Source: a virus
DNA length: 21,505 bases
Direction: 5' to 3' (one strand)
IMG/VR virus record: IMGVR_UViG_3300021389_000184
Span: 1-21,505 of that record
Position 1 is the stretch's first letter, and each line of letters starts with the position of its first letter. Positions 12,711-21,476 of the stretch are shown here, piece after piece. A program made the position numbers and the translations under genes. The notes below the pieces were generated by a model. That model did no database searches. It had not been told where the DNA came from and saw only the letters and a list, made by a program, of their open reading frames with translations.

Positions 12711-13243
12711 TGAAGACTGACAATATAGAAAGGTACTTAAATAGTTTTGGCAAATATATAGTCAAACAATCAAGAACTAATTTAACTAAAGGTAAAAAGA
12801 ATGCTAGTGATACACTTTATAATTCTATTAGTTTTAAAGTAGTTGCTGATTCAAAAGGTTTTTCAGTACAATTTTATATGGCAGACTATGGAACTTTTGT
12901 AGATAAAGGAGTTTCAGGAAATAAACAAGTTAGAAGATATAAAGATTACACAGGTAAAACACAAAAAAGTCCATATCAATATACAACTAAACAACCACCA
13001 AGTAAATTATTAGATAAATGGATAGTTAGAAGGGGTATAGCACCAAGAGATGAAAAAGGTAGATTTATTTCAAGAAAAAGCATATCATTTTTAATAGCTA
13101 GAAGTATAAAAATAAAAGGAATTAAAAGTACAAGTTTCTTTCAGAGACCAATGGAATTAGGATTAAAAAATTTTAGTAAAGATTTATTAAGTAATTTAAA
13201 AGAAGATATAATTAACGGATTAACACCAAAGAATAATGGCTAA
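12710..13243 (+). CDS. HK97 gp10-like tail completion protein
   Basis: This is a 177-residue, strongly basic protein. The N-terminal helix with LYNSISFKV, followed by VQFYMADYGTFVDKGVSG, matches the core of HK97 gp10-like proteins, where a short strand ends in YG-x-F/Y-V/Q-x-KG. These proteins join heads and tails or complete tails. Here a basic insertion (KTQKSPYQYTTKQPPSKL) and a C-terminal helix extend the usual 120-150 residues. It is coupled by TAATG to the preceding gene and overlaps the next by 8 nt. The family match is partial. Confidence 0.55.
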   Translation: MKTDNIERYLNSFGKYIVKQSRTNLTKGKKNASDTLYNSISFKVVADSKGFSVQFYMADYGTFVDKGVSGNKQVRRYKDYTGKTQKSPYQYTTKQPPSKLLDKWIVRRGIAPRDEKGRFISRKSISFLIARSIKIKGIKSTSFFQRPMELGLKNFSKDLLSNLKEDIINGLTPKNNG

Positions 13244-14651
13244 CTCAATAATAGAACAATCACCTTTATATGAATTTTTACCTGTTGGACAGGATATCAT
13301 ATATGTAGTATCTAATGCAACAGCAGTATCAACAGAAACTAAAGTTAAGTTTGGAGTTGATGTTCATATCAGTTATGCTTCTATAAATATGAATACATCA
13401 AATGATTTAATAGGAACATTTAAAACAACTCCTAATAATGCAGGTGTAGGTATGTTTGATTTAAGAAGTATTATAGAGAATTATGTGAAAGCTGATAATA
13501 TGGCTTATGGGGGTAGTGAATACAAAGGAACACTAACCACTCCTAATGTCAAGCACCCATTACATATAATAGATAAATTCTCTCAGAATCATAGTGTAGT
13601 AAGAAATATGCAACTACGTTTCTTTGTAGAATATTTAGGTGCTACTAATGCAGCAGGTGACCAAGATGACAATGTAGTAAGGAGAGCAGTAGGAACCTCA
13701 ATAGATTCAGACCCTTATGTTGTATTTAATGGGTACTTAAATTATACAGATGTATTAACAATTCAAAATTCTAATTTCGGTTATGATTTAACAGATTTTA
13801 AAATAGGTAATTCAACTAGAAAGTTCTTAACTAATTCACCTAATACTTTATATGCTAATGGTGATGATTATGGTACATTATCTTTTATAGTTGAAAATGC
13901 ATTAACATATACATTATTAAGTAATATTACTTTTGATTATTATGATTCAACAGATTCATTATTAAGTACAGAGACTGTTATTGCTAATGATGCAAATGGT
14001 GCTTATGCTTTATGGGGTGCAAGTTCTATAAAGCAAATTCTTCACGTTGGTTGTTATCCTGGCAATAGGCAAAATACATCAGCAACATTCAGAGGATATA
14101 TTTCAGCAGGAAGTGTAGCATACTATGATGTTTATTTAGATGGTGTTGTTCAATATACAGAAAAGAAAAGAATATATGTAAACTGTCCTAATCAAAAAGG
14201 TTATGAAAGCATACGTCTTACTTGGCTTAATCAATGGGGTGTATGGGATTACTATACATTTACTCAGAAGTCTATAAGAAGCACATCAACACAAGGTTCT
14301 ACATATAATCAATTAGAAGGTACTTGGAATGAAGGAAAGTATAGAATAGATAGTTTTAAAGGTGGTAAAAAAGCATTTAGAGTAAATGCAACAGAAAGAA
14401 TAAGAATGAATACAGAATTTGTTACTGAAGAAGATACAGTTGTCTTTGAGGAGCTGATAAATAGTCCTGAAGTTTATATGTTAAAAGGTTATGAAAATAT
14501 AGTAGAAACTACATCTGCACTTAATCAATATGTAACACCTGTAAGACTTTTAACATCAAGCTTTACTAAAAAGACAATAGCTAATGATAAGCTAATGCAG
14601 TACACTTTTGAAGTAGAGAAAAGTAAAACATTAAGAACACAATCAGTATAA
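13236..14651 (+). CDS. Large tail structural protein
   Basis: This 471-residue protein has mainly beta structure, many aromatic residues and no catalytic motif. Distinct segments include VGQDIIYVVSNA near the N terminus, a middle with RLTWLNQWGVWDYYTFTQKS (about 330-350) and a C-terminal basic tail. The RLTWLN-x2-G-x-WDYYTF pattern recurs, as far as I recall, in phage tail proteins from Bacteroidota hosts. It is coupled by TAATG to the 884-residue tail protein that follows, and both probably belong to the tail tip or baseplate. No exact role can be given. Confidence 0.6.
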   Translation: MANSIIEQSPLYEFLPVGQDIIYVVSNATAVSTETKVKFGVDVHISYASINMNTSNDLIGTFKTTPNNAGVGMFDLRSIIENYVKADNMAYGGSEYKGTLTTPNVKHPLHIIDKFSQNHSVVRNMQLRFFVEYLGATNAAGDQDDNVVRRAVGTSIDSDPYVVFNGYLNYTDVLTIQNSNFGYDLTDFKIGNSTRKFLTNSPNTLYANGDDYGTLSFIVENALTYTLLSNITFDYYDSTDSLLSTETVIANDANGAYALWGASSIKQILHVGCYPGNRQNTSATFRGYISAGSVAYYDVYLDGVVQYTEKKRIYVNCPNQKGYESIRLTWLNQWGVWDYYTFTQKSIRSTSTQGSTYNQLEGTWNEGKYRIDSFKGGKKAFRVNATERIRMNTEFVTEEDTVVFEELINSPEVYMLKGYENIVETTSALNQYVTPVRLLTSSFTKKTIANDKLMQYTFEVEKSKTLRTQSV

Positions 14652-17305
14652 TGAGCATACAACTTATATTATATCCTCAATCTTATGACGGAACCAATCC
14701 AATAACAGGAACACCTGATGAATTTATTGTAGATGGTGTTTATTTTACCACTATTAATTCTTCATCTACATCATTATCACTAGCATTTCCTGTGTATCAG
14801 TCAGCAATTAACTTGCTTAATCCGACAATAGCTATTAATACTTGGTACAGGTTTAGTGGAAATACTAATTCAGCTACTCAATCAGCAGGTGAAATAACAT
14901 TTTCATCTACACAAGGAGTATTGCAGAAAGTTTCTAATCTTATAACAGGTGCAAATTATAGTGTAAATGTTACAACATCTACTAATCCTAGCAATTTATT
15001 TTTAGCAATATACACAGGTACTACAATACATACTTATTTACCAATATCAAATTTAGGTTTAAATAGTTTACAATTTATTGCTAATTCATCTACTGATACT
15101 ATTGTTATATATTCAGGTGGTACAAATATTGTATCATCTATTTCAGTATTAGGTGCAACACAATTACCTAGTGGAGCTATACAAGATTTAAGTAATGGAC
15201 AAGTCATTTGTGATTTATACGAAGATGAAGATATACCATTGACTCTAAGTGTAGATAACTTTAAAAATGTAGCTGAACAAGTACAGTCATATTCTAAAGC
15301 ATTTAATTTACCTGCAACAAAAAGAAATAATCAAATTTTTGATAATATATTTGAGATAACAAGAACAGATAATGGACTTGTATTTAATCCTTATGTAAAG
15401 ACTCAATGTGAATTAAAACAAGATGGCTTTATTTTATTTGAAGGATATTTAAAACTTATAGACATACAAGATAAAGCAGGAGAGATAAGCTACAATGTTA
15501 ATTTATATTCTGAAGTAGTTGCTTTAGCAGATGTCTTAAAAGATAAAACATTTAATGATATTAATTTTTTAGAATTACAACATAACTATTCTGTTGATAA
15601 TATAACAAATAGTTGGAATAGTCAGACAACAGGAATATCATATACAAATGCAAGTACATCAGGTTATAGAGATAGTTACAATACAGTTAAATATCCATTA
15701 GTAGATTGGACACATAGCTTTTGGGTAGGTGGTAGTAATGATATAAACTTTACAAGTATTGCTGATATTTTTAGACCTTTTATAAATATTAAATATTTAA
15801 TTGATAGAATATTTCAAGATACACCTTTTACATACGAAAGTAGTTTTTTTAATGAAGCAAACTTTCTTAATCTATTTATGGACTTTAATTGGGGTTCAGA
15901 TAATATACCATCTAATTCTAATTTGAATGGATATTATGGAGCATCTTTAGATATTAATCCTAATACACCTTATTATGCAGGAACCACTTTTACTAATTTA
16001 ACAATATATTCAACCCAAACAAATTTTTTTACACCTGTACCACCTGATTATAATACTACTACAAATACATTAACTAATACCACAGCGAATAATCAATATA
16101 CCATAAGTTATTCTTATGAGGTAAAAAATACTGATACAGTAAATAGAGATGTAGAATTTAGAATATTATCATCAGGACAAGTGTTCGATTATTCAGGAGT
16201 GATTACTCTTGCTGCAAATCAATCATATACATACGCAGGAACTTTAACTGTACCACCTTTAGCTATTGGAGATACTTTAGAATTACAATTTAAAGCAAGT
16301 GTTGCAGGTGTAATAAGTCAAATTAATTATAATGTAGGTTGGTTGTCTTCTATTTATACTTTTGAATCAATGTTAAATTCATTAAGAGGTGAATTAGGAC
16401 AATGGGAATTTTTAAAAGGTATAATGACAATGTTTAATTTAGTTTCTATACCTGACAAATCTAATCCTAATAATATTTTTATTGAACCATATAGTGATGC
16501 TTTTTTATCTAGTAATGACACTGCTAATCCTAACTTCTTTGATAACAATTCTACTAAATTAGATTGGACTGATAAAATAGATGTATCAGAAATGAAGCTT
16601 ACACCTTTAACTGATTTAAACAAGAATACTATTTTTAAATTTGTAGAAGATGATGATGACTATGCTTTTAGTGTATATAAAAAGGCACTATCAGGTTTTT
16701 TATATGGAAGTAAAGAATTTGATGCTTCAAATTTTACCATATTGCAAGGAGAAGAAGAAATAGTAGCAGAACCATTTGCAGCTACATTAGTTAAACCATT
16801 AGAAGATACTTTTGCTGATTTTATTACTCCATCAATATATTCACATAATGCAGATAGTGGAACATCTGAAGGGTTTGATAATAGTCCTAGAATAATGTTT
16901 AATAATGGTATTAAAAATATATCTACTTATTCTTATGATGCTCCTCTACCTAATGGTTCAACAGGTTTTTTAAATGAGAATCAATTCTTACAATTTAGTC
17001 ACCTTACAGAAATTCCTTCAAGTTCATCTGCAATAGATTTTAATTTTGGAGAATGCCAATACATACAACCTGTGGGAAGTACAACATCAAATAATTTATT
17101 TAATTTTTATTGGTTACCTTATTTTAATGAGTTATACAATCCTGACACTAGAACTATGACTTTAAAAGTAAATTTAAATGCAGGAGATATTAATAGATTT
17201 GAATTTTATGATACTGTCTTTATTAAAAACAGAGAATTTAGAGTCAATAAAATAGACTACAAACCAAATGATTTAGCAACTGTTGAATTTATCCTTATAA
17301 TATAA
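14651..17305 (+). CDS. Large tail tip/baseplate-like protein with N-terminal beta domain
   Basis: This 884-residue protein is the largest in the window. Residues 1-170 form a Ser/Thr-rich beta domain with a strand pattern like a carbohydrate-binding jelly roll (NTWYRFSGNTNSATQSAGEI). A region from about 185 (VICDLYEDEDIPLTLSVDNF, SKAFNLPATKRNNQIFDNIF) resembles tail hub proteins. Later parts (500-560) form another Ser/Thr-rich beta module, and the C terminus (RFEFYDTVFIKNREFRVNKI) looks like a phage tail end domain. It probably sits at the tail tip and may touch the host surface. Coupling by TAATG on both sides places it in the tail operon. Domain boundaries are approximate. Confidence 0.6.
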   Translation: MSIQLILYPQSYDGTNPITGTPDEFIVDGVYFTTINSSSTSLSLAFPVYQSAINLLNPTIAINTWYRFSGNTNSATQSAGEITFSSTQGVLQKVSNLITGANYSVNVTTSTNPSNLFLAIYTGTTIHTYLPISNLGLNSLQFIANSSTDTIVIYSGGTNIVSSISVLGATQLPSGAIQDLSNGQVICDLYEDEDIPLTLSVDNFKNVAEQVQSYSKAFNLPATKRNNQIFDNIFEITRTDNGLVFNPYVKTQCELKQDGFILFEGYLKLIDIQDKAGEISYNVNLYSEVVALADVLKDKTFNDINFLELQHNYSVDNITNSWNSQTTGISYTNASTSGYRDSYNTVKYPLVDWTHSFWVGGSNDINFTSIADIFRPFINIKYLIDRIFQDTPFTYESSFFNEANFLNLFMDFNWGSDNIPSNSNLNGYYGASLDINPNTPYYAGTTFTNLTIYSTQTNFFTPVPPDYNTTTNTLTNTTANNQYTISYSYEVKNTDTVNRDVEFRILSSGQVFDYSGVITLAANQSYTYAGTLTVPPLAIGDTLELQFKASVAGVISQINYNVGWLSSIYTFESMLNSLRGELGQWEFLKGIMTMFNLVSIPDKSNPNNIFIEPYSDAFLSSNDTANPNFFDNNSTKLDWTDKIDVSEMKLTPLTDLNKNTIFKFVEDDDDYAFSVYKKALSGFLYGSKEFDASNFTILQGEEEIVAEPFAATLVKPLEDTFADFITPSIYSHNADSGTSEGFDNSPRIMFNNGIKNISTYSYDAPLPNGSTGFLNENQFLQFSHLTEIPSSSSAIDFNFGECQYIQPVGSTTSNNLFNFYWLPYFNELYNPDTRTMTLKVNLNAGDINRFEFYDTVFIKNREFRVNKIDYKPNDLATVEFILII

Positions 17306-18159
17306 TGTCAAAAATAAGAAACATACCATTTTTAAAAGATTATCCTGTTAGACCTGTATCAGTAGATACAACAGGTATTGTAACCTTTACTGATGGAACT
17401 AATGACATAGTTCCTAACCAACAACAATGTGAAGCTTATGGATATACATTTAATGAAATTTTAGGTACTTGTACTTCTTTTAATTACAATACTAATTTAG
17501 ATAGTAACTTTAATAACATAAATAATGTAACTAGAGGTACAGGAAACACCACAGAAAGAGGTACCAATAATACCTACATAATGGGTGACAATAATACTGT
17601 AAAAGGTTTGTCAAGAAATAACATTATAGTAGGAAGTAACAATGAAATAGCTAATGGAGTTAATAATGCTAACGTCTATGGCACTTTAGGAGAGGTTACA
17701 GCGACAAACTCAATAGTGTTAGGGGGTAATGCACCAACAGACAATTTAGCTGAAAGACAAAGTATTCAATTAATGTATGGAGTACAGACAACAGCAGGTG
17801 GTACAGTAGATTCATACTTAAATAACATTACAGATAACTATTTTACTATTCCTGATAATACTGCTATGTATTTTCACGCAGATGTTTTAGCAGTAAGAGT
17901 AGGTGGAACAGGAACAGGTAATCCTGGAGACTTTTTAAGTTGGGTAGAAAGAGGAGTAGTTATTAATAAGTCAGGCACGTTAAGTATAGAAAGAGAAAGA
18001 GATACTATTAAAGGCTCTGGTAATCATACAAATTGGAGACCAACTGCTAATGTATCAGGAACTAATTTTAGAATGACAGTAAGAGGAGCAACAGATATGA
18101 TAATAGAATGGGCTAGTAATATAACATTCACACAAATTAAAACAGGGGTAGCACTTTAA
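17305..18159 (+). CDS. Tail fibre with Asn-rich beta-helical repeats
   Basis: This is a 284-residue protein. After a short virion-binding N terminus, residues about 68-140 contain imperfect repeats built on NN-x-x-x-G (TNNTYIMGDNNTVKG, RNNIIVGSNNEIANG, VNNANVYG, TNSIVLGGN). These look like the YadA-head left-handed beta-roll, in which each turn ends in a small residue, here with Asn ladders. The C-terminal domain (NTAMYFHADVLAVRVGG, then GTLSIERERDTIKG and MIIEWASNITFTQIKTG) resembles a globular receptor-binding or trimerisation end. It probably forms a trimeric fibre at the tail tip. The repeat pattern is visible; trimerisation and receptor binding are inferred. Confidence 0.7.
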   Translation: MSKIRNIPFLKDYPVRPVSVDTTGIVTFTDGTNDIVPNQQQCEAYGYTFNEILGTCTSFNYNTNLDSNFNNINNVTRGTGNTTERGTNNTYIMGDNNTVKGLSRNNIIVGSNNEIANGVNNANVYGTLGEVTATNSIVLGGNAPTDNLAERQSIQLMYGVQTTAGGTVDSYLNNITDNYFTIPDNTAMYFHADVLAVRVGGTGTGNPGDFLSWVERGVVINKSGTLSIERERDTIKGSGNHTNWRPTANVSGTNFRMTVRGATDMIIEWASNITFTQIKTGVAL

Positions 18160-18169
18160 AAATAAAGAT

Positions 18170-19984
18170 ATGGCAAACAAAACAGAAACAGCAACTTTTA
18201 ATGTTAAATCAAATATTGGTGATGTAACTAAAGACGCATCTAATGCAGCTGCAGAATTTAAAGTTATGGGAGTATCTTTGAACGGTGTTAAAGCAGGTTT
18301 AGTATCTGTTGGAACAACTGCTAAAGCAATGTTTGGTTCAATTAAGGCAGGTTTAATATCAACAGGAATAGGAGCATTTGTAGTTTTAATAGGTTCATTA
18401 GTAACTTGGTTTACTAAAACAAAAGTAGGTGCTGAAGCATTATCAAGAGCATTTGCAGGTATAGGTGCAGCAGTTGCTGTATTAACTGATAGAATAAGTG
18501 CTATTGGTGGTGCAATAGTTAAAGTATTTTCAGGAGATTTTCAGGGTGCAGTTGAAGATGTTAAAGGTGCTATGGTTGGAATTGGTGATGAAATAGCAAG
18601 AGAATTAGAATTAGCAATAGAATTAGAAAGAAAATTTCAACAAATAGCAGATTCAGAAAGAGAATTAAATGTAGAAAGAGCCAATGCAAATAAGATTATA
18701 GCAAAAGCAAGATTAGATGCTGAAGATGAAACTAAAAGTCTTGAAGAAAGAATGGCAGCTTTACAAATTGCAAATGAAGCTGAATTAGAAATTACTGCAA
18801 AAGCTTTAGATTTACAAAAAGAAAAATTAGAAACTAAACGTCAAGAAGTAGAAATGGGTGAGTCTTTAGCTGAAGATTTAGATGCTTTAAATGCTGAACA
18901 AACCAAGTTTATTAATATGCAGACTGCTAGTTTTATGACACAAAAAAGATTAGCAACAGCATTAGAAACATTAAGAGTTGAAGCAAGAGCAAAAGAAAAA
19001 GCAAGAGAAGATGCAAGATTAAAAAGATTAAAAGAAATAGCAGATGCTGATATAAAGTTACATAATCAAACTATTGCAATTAAACAACAATTCTATTATG
19101 ATTCATTAGATTCAGAAGAAAAAAGAGAAAGAGCAAAACTCCATACAATAAAAGAAAGAGCAATTAGAGATGTTAACCTATCTAAAGCAAGTCGTAAAAA
19201 GAAAAGTGAAGCTATTTTAGCACTTGAAGAAAAGTTTGAAGTAGATGCACAAGCTGTTAAAGATAAGTACAAAAAAATAGCTGAGGATAAAGAAAAAGAT
19301 GAAGCAAATAAATTATTAGATATACAGAATGAAAATAGATTATCTTACATTGAAGATTTAAACACATTAGCAGCAGAAGAATTAGAAATTCAAAGAAAAA
19401 AAGAATTAGCTAGTGTTGAAAATATGGATAATGCTACTGAAATGAAATTAGCTATTAATGAAAAATACCAAAATAAATTACTTGAAATTACACAAAAAAG
19501 AGTAGATGAAGAAAAAGCATTAGATAAATCAGTTGCAAATGCTAAACTAGGTATTGCAGGACAGACATTTGGATTAATTGCAGAAATTGCAGGTGAAGGA
19601 ACAGAGGTTGCTAAGGCAGCAGCAGTAGCACAAGCAACAATATCAGGAGTTCAGGGTGTACAAAATGCCTTTACAACAGCATCAGCATCTCCAATTACAT
19701 CAGTATTTCCAGCTTATCCATTTGTTCAAGCAGGATTAGCAGGAGCATTTAGTGCATTACAAATAGGCAAGATAATGAGTGGTACACCTGCAGATACAAG
19801 TACAAGTGGAACTGATACTACTGCAAATATAGAAGCACAAACTCCTGCACCTCAAATGATGTCAGGAGCATTTGAATTAGGGGGTGGAATGACACCTGAA
19901 CCTACTCGTGCTTATGTAGTTACAGATGAAATGACTAATAGTCAAAACCAATTAGCTAATATAAGACGTAGAGCTACAATTTGA
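18170..19984 (+). CDS. Tail tape measure protein
   Basis: This 604-residue protein has hydrophobic helices near the N terminus (about 57-81, AGLISTGIGAFVVLIGSLV; and 90-120), a long Lys/Glu/Ala coiled-coil region (about 145-450), and an Ala/Gly/Ser-rich C-terminal region with a second hydrophobic stretch (GIAGQTFGLIAEIAGEG and FVQAGLAGAFSALQIGKIM). This architecture is typical of tape measure proteins, which set tail length and help DNA pass the membrane. At about 0.15 nm per residue the tail would be near 90 nm, a siphovirus size. It lies after the fibre gene, while in most siphoviruses it precedes the tail tip genes. Confidence 0.85.
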   Translation: MANKTETATFNVKSNIGDVTKDASNAAAEFKVMGVSLNGVKAGLVSVGTTAKAMFGSIKAGLISTGIGAFVVLIGSLVTWFTKTKVGAEALSRAFAGIGAAVAVLTDRISAIGGAIVKVFSGDFQGAVEDVKGAMVGIGDEIARELELAIELERKFQQIADSERELNVERANANKIIAKARLDAEDETKSLEERMAALQIANEAELEITAKALDLQKEKLETKRQEVEMGESLAEDLDALNAEQTKFINMQTASFMTQKRLATALETLRVEARAKEKAREDARLKRLKEIADADIKLHNQTIAIKQQFYYDSLDSEEKRERAKLHTIKERAIRDVNLSKASRKKKSEAILALEEKFEVDAQAVKDKYKKIAEDKEKDEANKLLDIQNENRLSYIEDLNTLAAEELEIQRKKELASVENMDNATEMKLAINEKYQNKLLEITQKRVDEEKALDKSVANAKLGIAGQTFGLIAEIAGEGTEVAKAAAVAQATISGVQGVQNAFTTASASPITSVFPAYPFVQAGLAGAFSALQIGKIMSGTPADTSTSGTDTTANIEAQTPAPQMMSGAFELGGGMTPEPTRAYVVTDEMTNSQNQLANIRRRATI

Positions 19985-20018
19985 AAATCAAATAAATTAA
20001 TTTAAAATCTATTATATA
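19983..20018 (+). repeat. Long repeat unit A (GAAAATCAAATAAA-N11-TCTATTATAT), copy 1
   Basis: GAAAATCAAATAAA (19983-19996), 11 variable bases, then TCTATTATATA (20008-20018) 13 nt before the protease ATG. The same two blocks with the same 11-nt spacing recur at 20723-20757, flanking the protease gene. The conserved two-part layout suggests a promoter-like or other regulatory repeat. The left block partly overlaps the tape measure stop codon. Confidence 0.6.
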
Positions 20019-20020
20019 AT

Positions 20021-20746
20021 ATGCCTTGCGAAAAATGTGATAACGGAAAATACAAATGGGGAAAGACAGGAAGCTGTACTTATGATTCAGTAGCTGAATG
20101 TGAAGAAGCCAATAAAGACTACTACGAAGATATGAAAACAACTAAGATAGTAGAATTAATAATACAAGACGACAATCAAGAATTAGCTATTGATGCTATA
20201 AGCTTGGTTACAAGTCCTGCAATAGAACAAGACTTTGTATTCTTTGGAAAGGATAAAAATAACTTGACATTTGCTAAAGTAGATGAGGAGAAACGTATGT
20301 TAGTTTCACCTGCTTTAATTCCTAACAAGCAAATATTTAGACACGACCCTAATACAGACTCAGACTACTATGTTTATTTTAGTCCTGATACGGTAAGAAA
20401 AGCTAGTGAACTTTATTTAAAACATAACAATCATCATAAAGCTACATATCAACATCAAGATAGAGTTTCAGGAGTACTAACTATTGAGTCTTGGATTAAG
20501 GAAGGAGATATGGATAAGTCTAAAATGTATGGTTACGACTTACCTAATGGTACTTGGTTTGTTAAAATGAAGATAGAGAACGAAGAACTTTGGCAAAAGA
20601 TAAAAGCAGGGGAACTTAAAGGGTTAAGCATTGAAGGATATTTTACAGATAAATTTGAATCTATGCAAAAACAAAAACCTACAGACCAAGAAATACTAGA
20701 AGCATTGAATGAAATAATTAACGAAAATCAAATAAAGTCAAAATAA
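20021..20746 (+). CDS. XkdF-like prohead protease with N-terminal Cys module
   Basis: This is a 241-residue protein. Residues 40-210 match the XkdF putative phage serine protease family: IDAISLVTSPAIEQDF (58-72), RMLVSPALIPNKQIFR (92-107), YYVYFSPDTVRKASELYL, ATYQHQ with candidate catalytic H145, and KGLSIEGYF with candidate catalytic S203. It would mature the scaffold and capsid. The first 36 residues contain C3, C6, C19 and C27 in a small zinc-knuckle-like extension (CEKCDNGKYKWGKTGSC), a module I recall in Bacteroidota phage head proteins. M38 could be a second start without it. The next genes are scaffold-like and capsid, as expected. Confidence 0.8.
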   Translation: MPCEKCDNGKYKWGKTGSCTYDSVAECEEANKDYYEDMKTTKIVELIIQDDNQELAIDAISLVTSPAIEQDFVFFGKDKNNLTFAKVDEEKRMLVSPALIPNKQIFRHDPNTDSDYYVYFSPDTVRKASELYLKHNNHHKATYQHQDRVSGVLTIESWIKEGDMDKSKMYGYDLPNGTWFVKMKIENEELWQKIKAGELKGLSIEGYFTDKFESMQKQKPTDQEILEALNEIINENQIKSK

Positions 20747-20757
20747 ATCTATTATAT
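20723..20757 (+). repeat. Long repeat unit A, copy 2 (with TCTATTATAT)
   Basis: GAAAATCAAATAAA (20723-20736), 11 variable bases and TCTATTATAT (20748-20757) repeat the layout of copy 1. The left block lies within the last codons of the protease, the right block in the gap before the scaffold-like gene, 23 nt upstream of its ATG instead of 13. The conserved spacing despite overlap with coding sequence argues for function. Confidence 0.55.
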
Positions 20758-20770
20758 TAAAAAAGAAACT

Positions 20771-21457
20771 ATGGACATTAAAGAACAAATATTAGTAGCA
20801 CTTGGTTTAAACAAAAGTGAAGAACCAATCAAATTAGAGTGGCAAGCGAAGTCAGAAGATGGCACTATTTTTGTATCAACTGCAGAAGAGTTAGAAGCAG
20901 GGGTAGATATTTCTGTACTAACTGAAGATGGTACTACAATACTTTTACCTATTGGTACTTATAAGACTGCTGAAGGAGTTAGCTTTAGAGTTGAGGAAGA
21001 AGGTGTAGTAGCAGAAGTTATGGAGTCTGAGACTGAAGAAGAAGTAGAAGCTACTGAAGAAAAAGAAGAAATGGCAGAAGATGAAGATAAATATGCAGAT
21101 GTAGGAGATTGGGAAGGTATGGAGAAAAGAATACAGAACCTAGAAGATGCAGTAGCAAGACTAAAAGAAGATAAAGATGGAGGAGATGATGAGGTTGAAG
21201 AATTAGCTGAAGAAGTTGAAGAGCCATCTACTAATCCTAAATCTATTAAAACAACTGAAGTAGTTGAATTTTCAGCAGAAGAAGAATTAGAGAAGTTAAA
21301 GTCTGAAAACGAAAAACTAAAAACTGAATTAGCAAAATCACCTGCTGATTCACCAATTAACACAAATAAATTTAGCTCTGAAAAGACAAATGTTATAAAA
21401 CAAGATTTAAGCAAAATGTCAAGACGAGAAAGATTTTTATATAACTTACATAATTAA
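20771..21457 (+). CDS. Acidic scaffold-like protein
   Basis: This 228-residue protein is very rich in Glu and Asp. An N-terminal beta-like part (IKLEWQAKSEDGTIFVSTAEEL) precedes long acidic and coiled-coil segments (KRIQNLEDAVARLKEDKDGG and EELEKLKSENEKLKTELAKS), ending with a basic tail (SRRERFLYNLHN). Scaffold proteins are acidic and helical with a basic C terminus that contacts the capsid protein. The location between the XkdF-like protease and the probable capsid gene supports this. Sequence is low complexity, so assignment relies on composition and place. Confidence 0.7.
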   Translation: MDIKEQILVALGLNKSEEPIKLEWQAKSEDGTIFVSTAEELEAGVDISVLTEDGTTILLPIGTYKTAEGVSFRVEEEGVVAEVMESETEEEVEATEEKEEMAEDEDKYADVGDWEGMEKRIQNLEDAVARLKEDKDGGDDEVEELAEEVEEPSTNPKSIKTTEVVEFSAEEELEKLKSENEKLKTELAKSPADSPINTNKFSSEKTNVIKQDLSKMSRRERFLYNLHN

Positions 21458-21476
21458 TAATTAAAAAATAAATAAA

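Noticed and set aside
20959-21414. Long open frame on the - strand, Ser-rich
   Set aside because: It is the mirror of the Glu/Asp-rich scaffold-like gene: GAA/GAG codons read as TTC/CTC or shifted Ser codons. The protein has no domain features and the + strand gene is supported by context.
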